This document shows positions 57,872 through 64,000 of a stretch of DNA of 64,000 bases, in pieces. A model generated the notes under the pieces. It was not told the origin of the DNA and made no database searches. It saw only the letters and a list, made by a program, of their open reading frames with translations. Within the stretch, counting starts at the first letter, position 1; the number at the start of each line of letters is the position of its first letter. Location of the stretch: assembly GCA_051453625.1 (NCBI GenBank), contig JBOZIK010000001.1, forward strand, positions 145,091,257 through 145,155,256, given 5' to 3'. A program made the translations under genes and the position numbers. The DNA is from Welwitschia mirabilis. Its lineage: Eukaryota > Gnetophyta > Gnetopsida > Welwitschiales.

Positions 57872-58950
57872 CTGATATCACATAGATAACCAGATAAAAC
57901 AAATTTGCTGTTAATTTGGATTATAAAAGGTTGTAGGCAACTGTTCGAGATTCAAGTGAAAATCAGAACCAAAATTTAGCAAGTAGTTTGCTCGTCATTT
58001 TTTAATTTACCAACTCGTACATCTTTCATCATAAAATTTCTACCACAGTGCTTTTATAATTATCATATCAAAAAAACAAAAAAAAAAGGGAGAATGTAAA
58101 GAAAACTTGATTACCTATGTCTAGTGTTTGAGTCCTAAGAATCAGCCATACATTATCAATGAGAAGATGGATATTGAGATCATGAAATTGTTTGCCCTCA
58201 TGATTTGGAGATTCAAAAAACATTCAACATATGAGATCAATTTAGGGAGAAGTCCTGTGAACATTTAAACATGAATACAATGGAAAAGCTGAATAAAACC
58301 TGAATAATACCCTTAATCCCAAGCTTTAATTTTTGATGTGCTGTAGTCGGATGTTTTATTTCCTAAAATATGATGACAACTTTCTAGGAAAGGACACTTT
58401 TTAATGATGATAACCTATAATTTGAAAAGTTTGTGATTTGCTCCTCCTAAAATTGTGCTTCTATAAAATACTTCAAATGAACTCAACATAAGCATAGTGT
58501 ATTCAAGACACCAACTTTTATCATAGCATCAATTAAATAAGTCAACCTAAAACATGAGTACATCCAATAATGTGAATCTCCGCAATTGATTTATGTAGGT
58601 GGCTTAGAAAAGTCATGTGGAGGAGAGATGTCATCATGTTGGAACAAAATATTATTACAAAATGTTGGCAATCAATTTCATAAAAATGTGAGAATTTTTA
58701 ATTTCATAATAGTTATAAATAGGATAAGCTAAAAAGAATTAAAATCAAGGAATTTAACAAGCATTTGATGTGCATAAATGAGCTGGAAGCCAATTATCAT
58801 GTAAGTGTCCCAAATCTACCCTTTCCAATTCTTTTCTCTATTTTTTTTTGCCTATTGTGCATGACATTTTGAGTTTAAGTCACGACATGTCACAAACTTT
58901 TACTTATAGCTACATGTCATAGTCTTTTCTAAAATGTCGGTTGGAAACAT
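57872..58950 (-). other. Start of the next PLD intron; no features seen
   Basis: AT-rich intron sequence. No upstream PLD exon is found between here and 64000, so this intron exceeds 6.1 kb. Confidence 0.7.
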
Positions 58951-58959
58951 CCTACAAAA

Positions 58960-59700
58960 AACATAAACCCTTGTCGCCCAATTTTGGAGACATGTCACCC
59001 TTTTTAAATCACTAGAAGCAAACACTACTGCAAAGAAAACTGATGAACCTTCAATCTCTAACCACGTGGATGGAGATGCAGGTTTGACTTTTATTTGTTT
59101 AGATTCCTTGGCAAATGTGGCTCAAGAATACGAAGATGTCTAGATATTAGATAGTGGTGCTTCCTTTCACATCTATTTAAATAGGGACTACTTCACCTCT
59201 TTTTAAGAATATTCNNNNNNNNNNNNNNNNNNNNNNNNNNNNNNNNNNNNNNNNNNNNNNNNNNNNNNNNNNNNNNNNNNNNNNNNNNNNNNNNNNNNNN
59301 NNNNNNNNNNNNNNGACTACTTCACCTCTTTTTAAGAATAGTCCTTAGGTGTAGTTTGAGTTGCAGATACCAAGGAATTCAAAATTCAAGGAATGGGTAC
59401 TATTGTGTTAAAGAAACAAGATGGAAAACACATCATTGTGAAAAATGTTAGACGTGTTCTAGAGATAACCAAAATCTACTATCTGTAACATAGGTTGATG
59501 AGTTCAATTACAGGCTCTCCTTTAATGGAGGTACCTGGAAAATCAGAAAAGGTGCTATGACTATTTTGAAAGGAACCAAGGAAGATTCTATGTACACCTT
59601 ACATGCTTTTGCTATTAGAAAGCAAGGAGAGGTTGATGCAATTACAGAAAATTCAAACTTGTGGCATAGGTAGCTAGGATACATTGGTCAATCTAATTTG
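58960..59700 (+). pseudogene. Protease and pre-integrase part of element D
   Basis: Reads GLTFICLDSLAN, then ILDSGASFHIYLNRDYF (the D-S-G-A-S-x-H active site of copia protease, intact), then after the gap pieces like TIVLKKQDGKHIIVKNVRRV and LMEVPGKSEKVL-like, ending near a decayed LWHR..GHIGQ block at 59670. Stops and the gap break the frame. Confidence 0.82.
59215..59314. other. Assembly gap, 100 N, with duplicated flanks
   Basis: The 27 bases before the gap (gactacttcacctc... to aagaata) are repeated directly after it. Confidence 0.96.
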
Positions 59701-60530
59701 ATAGTGCTATAGTCTAAATCCCTCATTTCTTTGCCTATTTCTAGCTTTGATTTCTATGAAGATTGTGACAATGGAAAGTCACATAGAATAAATTTTAAAA
59801 GGAATGAACATCATAGAAGTAGCAATAAGGCAGCACTAGTTTACTTTGATGTTGTTGGCCCTTTCAAAACTCCATCTATTGTTGGTGGTTCGCATTACTT
59901 CATTACCTTTGTTGATGATTTTAGCCGTAAAATTGGGTTTATACTATTAAGTTTAAGGACATGGTACTTGATGTTTTTAAGAGGTTTGTTGCTCCAGTTG
60001 AGATACAAAGAAGGCTGAAAGTTAAGAAATTTTTGTTTGAGATGGCAACAAATACACCTCATGTGCTTTTGGTAATTTTGGTGCTCAAAAGATGATCATA
60101 CACAAGCATACAGCTCCTAAAACATCACAACAAAAGGGAGTCGCTGAGAGGTTTAAGAAGACTTTGTTGGAGAGTTTAAGAAGCATGCTTGCAGGTGTAG
60201 ATTTTCTAAAAATTTTTTTGTGTTGAAGCAATTAGCACTGTTGCATACCTTATTAACTGATCACCTCATTCAGCACTCATTGGACAAATTCCTGAATTAT
60301 TGTGAAAAGGAAATGATATCTCCTACTCACATCTATGCATTTTTGGTTGTGAGGCCTATGTTCATGTTCAAAACTGACATAGGTCCAAATTGGATGATAG
60401 GGCATGTAGATGCATCTTTGTTGAGTATGGTAATGATGATTTTGGCTATAAGCTTTGGGATCCTACTTGCAAACAGGTAGTCAGATCTAGGAATGTCACT
60501 CTTAGAGAATATTCTCTGTTTATCCATGGT
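59701..60530 (+). pseudogene. Integrase of element D
   Basis: The frames give FDFYEDCDNGKSHRINF (finger part), LVYFDVVGPFKTPSIVGG (first Asp) and HYFITFVDDFSRKIGFILL, then after a shift KGVAERFKKTLLESLRSML (E of the triad), and later YGNDDFGYKLWDPTCKQVV-type C-terminal residues with RSRNVTLRE. This is the copia integrase in order; the second Asp block is decayed. Confidence 0.85.
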
Positions 60531-60719
60531 AGGTTTAGAATCAAAATGGTGAAATATCTACTTCTACCATCCTTAAACAAGAGCCTGTTAGAACATTTGC
60601 TCATGATGATGATGATGAGAGTGAGTAGCAAGAAAGGCAGCTAGAAGCCATGGCTAAAAATGAAAATGAATTGAAGATGAACATTATGAGCAAGAGGCTG
60701 AAAACGAAGAACAAGTGAA

Positions 60720-61664
60720 TCAACAACATTAGGTGAGAAGGTCCACTAGGGTGACAAGACAACCAGATAGGTATTCTCCATCTTTGAATTATGTTTTGCT
60801 TACTAATTGTAAAGAACATAAAACATTTGCAGGAGCTAAAACTTCTCCTAATATGGAGAAGTGGGAGGTAGTAATGAAGGAAGAATAGAAGTCCCTAAAT
60901 GATACCCATATGTGGGACTTAGTGCCCCTTTCAAAGGAAAGAAAAGCATTGAATAGTTTATGAGCTTTTTGGCCAAAAATAGATTCTAATGGCACAAAAA
61001 TATACAAAGCTAGGATGGTTGTGAATGGCTATGAATAAAATGTTGGTATTGATTTTACAAAAGTATTCTCACCTATTTTAAAGCATTCTTCTATTAGAAT
61101 TGTTTTATGATTAGTTGCTTGTATAAATTTAGAACTAGAACAACTAGATGTTAAAACAACATTCTTACGTAAGGACCTAGATGAAGAACTTTACATGCAA
61201 TAGCCTAAAGTTTTCATTGATAAAAGGAAACCAGATTTGGTCTGCAAGTTAAATAGGAGTTTGTACGGGCTGAAACAAGCTCCTAAGCAGTGTAGATGAA
61301 GTTTCATGCTTTTATGAAGGAGCAATGATATGCTAGAAGCAATTTCGACCATTACGTTTATGTTTTAGGTGATTAAGTGAAAAATTTTGAATTCTTTTAT
61401 CATATGTTGATGGCATGCTCATTACACAAAATGACAGCAATGACATAAAACGCTTGAAGGCTGAGATGGGCAAGAAATTTCTCATGAAAGACCTTGGACC
61501 AGCAATGGAAATCTTAGGAATGCAAATTGAAAGGAATAGAAAGAAGGGTTTGCTAAGGTTGAGTCAAACTGAGTACATTTCCAAGGTGTTGGAGAGATTT
61601 AGAATGACAAATACATGCACTATAATTACTCCTCTAGCTCCACATTTCAAACTTAGCAAGTGTG
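60720..61664 (+). pseudogene. Reverse transcriptase of element D
   Basis: Blocks in order: RRSTRVTRQPDRYSPSLNYV, WEVVMKEE with a stop, THMWDLVPL, GTKIYKARMVVNGYE with a stop, INLELEQLDVKTTFL, LDEELYMQ, LVCKLNRSLYGLKQAPKQ and then, from 61415, MLITQNDSNDIKRLKAEM, KFLMKDLGPAMEILGMQI and LRLSQTEYISKVLERF. The Y-V-D-D box is lost in a shift at about 61400. The open 107-codon frame runs into the inserted LTR. Confidence 0.87.
61660..61664 (+). repeat. Target site duplication of the solo LTR, left copy (GTGTG)
   Basis: Identical to 62328-62332. Confidence 0.85.
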
Positions 61665-62327
61665 TGTTAGGATTGAAAAATGCCCTAGAGGGGGGGTGCA
61701 TAGGGTGTTTATTAAAAATAACTATTTATCTCACATGAGTAACTAAATCTAAATCTTGCTTAGATAAATAAATCAAAGTAAATGAAAAAGCAAAAGCAAG
61801 TGGAAAAAACAAACAAGTGTGCACCAGAGATTTATAGTGGTTCAACAATCTCTCCCTACTCCACTCATAGGAGATAGAAACGTGCTCTCAACCTCCTGGT
61901 TTCCTGAGAACACCTTTCTCCAAGGGCAACTTACAACACCCTTCACTAAAGGTAACTTACAACACCCTTTACCAAGGGTCACTTTACAACACCCTTCTCT
62001 TAAGAGTCAGCTTACTCAATCCAATGAGCACTTACAAGGGATCAATCAAATAGAAGGCCTAATAATTTGCATGCCTTTTATGTACAATACACTAGCATGT
62101 ACTAAAACAATCTCCGAATGAGACGATATAATGTAGAAGTGGAGATAGAGAAGAAGAAGAAGAACCTTTCTCTTACAGATAGATTATACATAGGTCAGTT
62201 CTACTTCACTCTGTTGAATTGCTGATTGGTGTTCATCATTAAAACTATGCGTCTTTAAGATCTTTGTGAGCTGGTTAGATACTTTATCTTGTTCATCATT
62301 GAAACTCCTCATTTGTTTGCTCCAACA
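61665..62327 (-). repeat. Solo LTR inserted into element D
   Basis: It starts tgttaggatt and ends tttgctccaaca and is flanked on both sides by GTGTG. It is related to the LTR of element A (shared ctactccactc, acttacaacac and catcattgaaac blocks), so its own orientation is probably minus. No internal region is present. It splits RT from RNase H of element D. Its interior has three tandem-like blocks of the form acttacaacaccc(t)t(c/t). Confidence 0.9.
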
Positions 62328-62332
62328 GTGTG
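62328..62332 (+). repeat. Target site duplication of the solo LTR, right copy (GTGTG)
   Basis: Identical to 61660-61664. Confidence 0.85.
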
Positions 62333-63003
62333 TTGATGCCAATGATAAGATGTTCCATATACATCAATAGTTGGTTCATTGATGTATGCTATGGTCTGTA
62401 CTAGGCTAAATATAACACATGTTATTGGTGTTGTCAGAGGTTTATGAGTTCTCTAGGTCAAATAGCAGTAAAATTGATCTTAAGGTATCTAAAAGATACT
62501 CAAGATTACAAGTTGCAGTTTAGAGGAGGCAAACTAGAAGTTAAAGGCTTTGTGGATGCAAACTCTGCTATTCATTTAATCCCTAAAAAGTCCCCTCCAG
62601 GTTATCGTTTTTGTTCTTGGAAGTGTTGCAATTATTTGGCAATCTAGACTTTAGTAATCGATAACTTTGTCAACTATAGAAGCAAAATATGTGGCATTAT
62701 CTAAAGCCTTCAAAGAGATGTTGTGGCTATGTGGATTTTTATGCTTTTTGAGATTGAAGTAGCAACAATTTCATGTGTTGTGTGATAGTCAGAGTGCCCT
62801 ATTTCTGGCAAAGAACCCTACTCATCATAAAGGACTAAATGCACAAATGTTAGGTGCCATTTCATAAGGGAATCATGGAGAAGAAAAAGGTGAATGTGTT
62901 GAAAGCTTACATAGATAAAAATGTAGCTGATATTTTGACAAAGACCATGGGTACAGATAACCCTATCTTCTATAGCAAGTTGTTTGGGTTGGCAATGACG
63001 TGA
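62333..63003 (+). pseudogene. RNase H of element D
   Basis: Reads FMSSLGQIAVKLILRYLKDTQDYKL-type residues in blocks (ILRYLKDT; FRGGKLEVKGFVDANSA), then decayed W-Q-S, T-E-A-K/E-Y-like near 62660, CDSQSALF-like near 62790, then KKVNVLKAYIDKNVADILTKTMG near the end. These are the copia RNase H landmarks. Frames are shifted in several places. Confidence 0.82.
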
Positions 63004-63059
63004 AGATAAAGGCTTTTAAAGTAGTGCACCTCTTGATTCTTGGAGAGAGATTTGTCTTC

Positions 63060-63071
63060 AACAGGGAGGAA
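63060..63071 (+). promoter_or_regulatory. Polypurine tract of element D
   Basis: acagggaggaa directly precedes the LTR start tgttgttgtg. Confidence 0.8.
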
Positions 63072-63400
63072 TGTTGTTGTGAAGCCAAATCCCTTTTATG
63101 TCAAATTTATATTTCCTTTTGAATGACTTATGAAGTTATGTTACTCTTTGTAAAAGTACTTTGTAGTGTGATAAAACTCTAAAAGGATGAAAAAGGAGGA
63201 GTTAAGGTTAAAACCCTAAAAGGGTGTTTATAAAAGGGAAATGTGCTTGTAACTTATTATTGTCTCTTCATATTGCTCCAAAGTGCTAATAAGAGCTCTG
63301 CATGACTTTCCCATGGTTTTTTCCCACAAGGGTTTCCATGTAAATTCCTGTGTGTTGTTCCTCTTTGCTTGTTTTCTTTTGCTGTGTTTGTTTTACAACA
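63072..63400 (+). repeat. 3' LTR of element D
   Basis: It begins tgttgttgtgaagcc and ends gttttacaaca. Inside are a TATA-like box (gtttataaaagg, near 63227) and a later T-rich block with ttttcccacaagggttt, as in many short copia LTRs. No partner LTR lies in the window, so the length of 329 bases rests on the TG...CA ends. Confidence 0.75.
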
Positions 63401-63795
63401 ATTACCTCTTGGCTTCTAGCACTCATAAAACAAAGCCCATGTTAACTCTTTTCCATGGCTTATTTTAAACTAGGCATGTATAGTCAAGCATATGAACTAT
63501 TATGATGCAATTCCAACATTCAAGAAGATTTCAAGCAAGAAGCATTTAGTAGAATGTGGAAGATTCTAGATAAATTAGAAAGGTGGCTTGATTCAAGACT
63601 CTAAGTTTTCATTGCAGAATCATTAATTGTTGTTCAAGAAACCTCATGTATAAACAAAAGGTAATGGACCTGAAGTTTGGTAGGAGATTGGAAAATAATC
63701 ATTTACCCTAGTTGGGTAGGACATTGCGAATCACTTTGCATTTCTTTTCACTCATTACAATGGCAGGTGATGTTTGGTTGCTTGCATGTGTTTTT
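63401..63795. other. Spacer between element D and the next LTR
   Basis: Probably PLD intron sequence. No gene or repeat end was identified. Confidence 0.55.
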
Positions 63796-64000
63796 TGTTA
63801 GGATGTTGATGGGCACCCTTACGAGGTGAATAGGGTAATAAAAATTATTCAACAAAATTAATATATATAGATCTGACAACACAAGAATGAATTAATATAG
63901 TGGTTCAGCCAAGCCTACTCCACTCTCAGGGGGCAACAAACAGCTATTAGCCTCCTGGTTCCCTTAACCAGAGTTCTTTTACAACCACTCCTTCACACGG
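63796..64000 (-). repeat. Partial LTR (family of element A) at the right edge
   Basis: It starts tgttaggatg and contains tagtggttcag, cctactccactctcaggg and cctcctggttccc, in the order seen in the LTRs at 8295 and 61665. It is cut by the window end. No primer binding site precedes it, so it is a solo LTR or the 3' LTR of a minus-strand element. Confidence 0.75.

Larger units (their letters stand above)
58960..63400 (+). mobile_element. Element D: 5'-truncated copia retrotransposon in a PLD intron, antisense to PLD
   Basis: Plus-strand copia pol pieces run from protease through integrase, RT and RNase H to a polypurine tract and a 3' LTR (63072-63400). No 5' LTR or convincing gag is seen upstream; decayed sequence around 58850-58960 may be the end of gag. 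A solo LTR of another family interrupts the RT/RNase H boundary. Lineage is probably Tork-like by wording; uncertain. Its orientation is opposite to the PLD gene. Confidence 0.85.

Noticed and set aside
1-64000. CRISPR arrays, bacterial operons, phage genes
   Set aside because: No regularly spaced identical repeats with unique spacers, no ribosome-binding-site-led gene clusters; the gene structures are plant nuclear.

Overview
This window is nuclear DNA of a vascular plant, most likely a seed plant, from a draft assembly. The evidence is a spliced HD-Zip class II gene with plant intron positions, the 3' part of a plant C2-type phospholipase D (PLD) gene, very AT-rich spacer, and a high load of LTR retrotransposons of typical plant lineages. 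I cannot place the species. Nine runs of N interrupt the sequence; at least three are flanked on both sides by nearly the same sequence, which points to unmerged contig ends.

Layout from left to right. 1-9.4 kb: a decayed minus-strand Ty1/copia element of Sirevirus type (element A), with gag, integrase, RT, RNase H, an envelope-like downstream ORF, a primer binding site and about 1.1 kb LTRs; the left LTR is cut by the window edge. 9.56-10.34 kb: a small, less AT-rich island that looks genic but that I do not recognise. 12.0-17.1 kb: a decayed minus-strand Tork-like copia element with both LTRs (element C). 17.1-27.4 kb: AT-rich spacer with a short non-autonomous LTR element (E, 23.2-24.7 kb). 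27.4-28.5 kb: an HD-Zip II transcription factor gene on the minus strand, four exons, apparently intact, with candidate HD-Zip binding sites in its promoter. 28.8-33.8 kb: spacer. 33.8-44.9 kb: a second Sirevirus (element B, plus strand) bounded by a 5-bp target duplication, whose 5' internal half is occupied by a Ty3/gypsy gag-pol fragment. 44.9-49.8 kb: spacer with a MITE-like inverted repeat.

50.0-64.0 kb: the last two exons of a minus-strand PLD gene, separated by a 7.35 kb intron that holds a copia remnant, microsatellites and a GACTC-rich repeat. The next upstream intron is longer than 6.1 kb and holds a copia element (D) that is itself interrupted by a solo LTR with a perfect 5-bp duplication. 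Another LTR of the same broad family begins at the right edge.

The two host genes are functionally unrelated: a probable repressor-type transcription factor and a membrane-lipid signalling enzyme. The rest is mainly nested retrotransposons in different stages of decay. I found no convincing undescribed system. The observations most worth following are short motif arrays that occur both in the LTRs and in the pol-to-env-like spacer of both Sireviruses, the gypsy/Sirevirus chimera, a GC-AG intron in the HD-Zip gene, and possible autoregulatory sites in its promoter.
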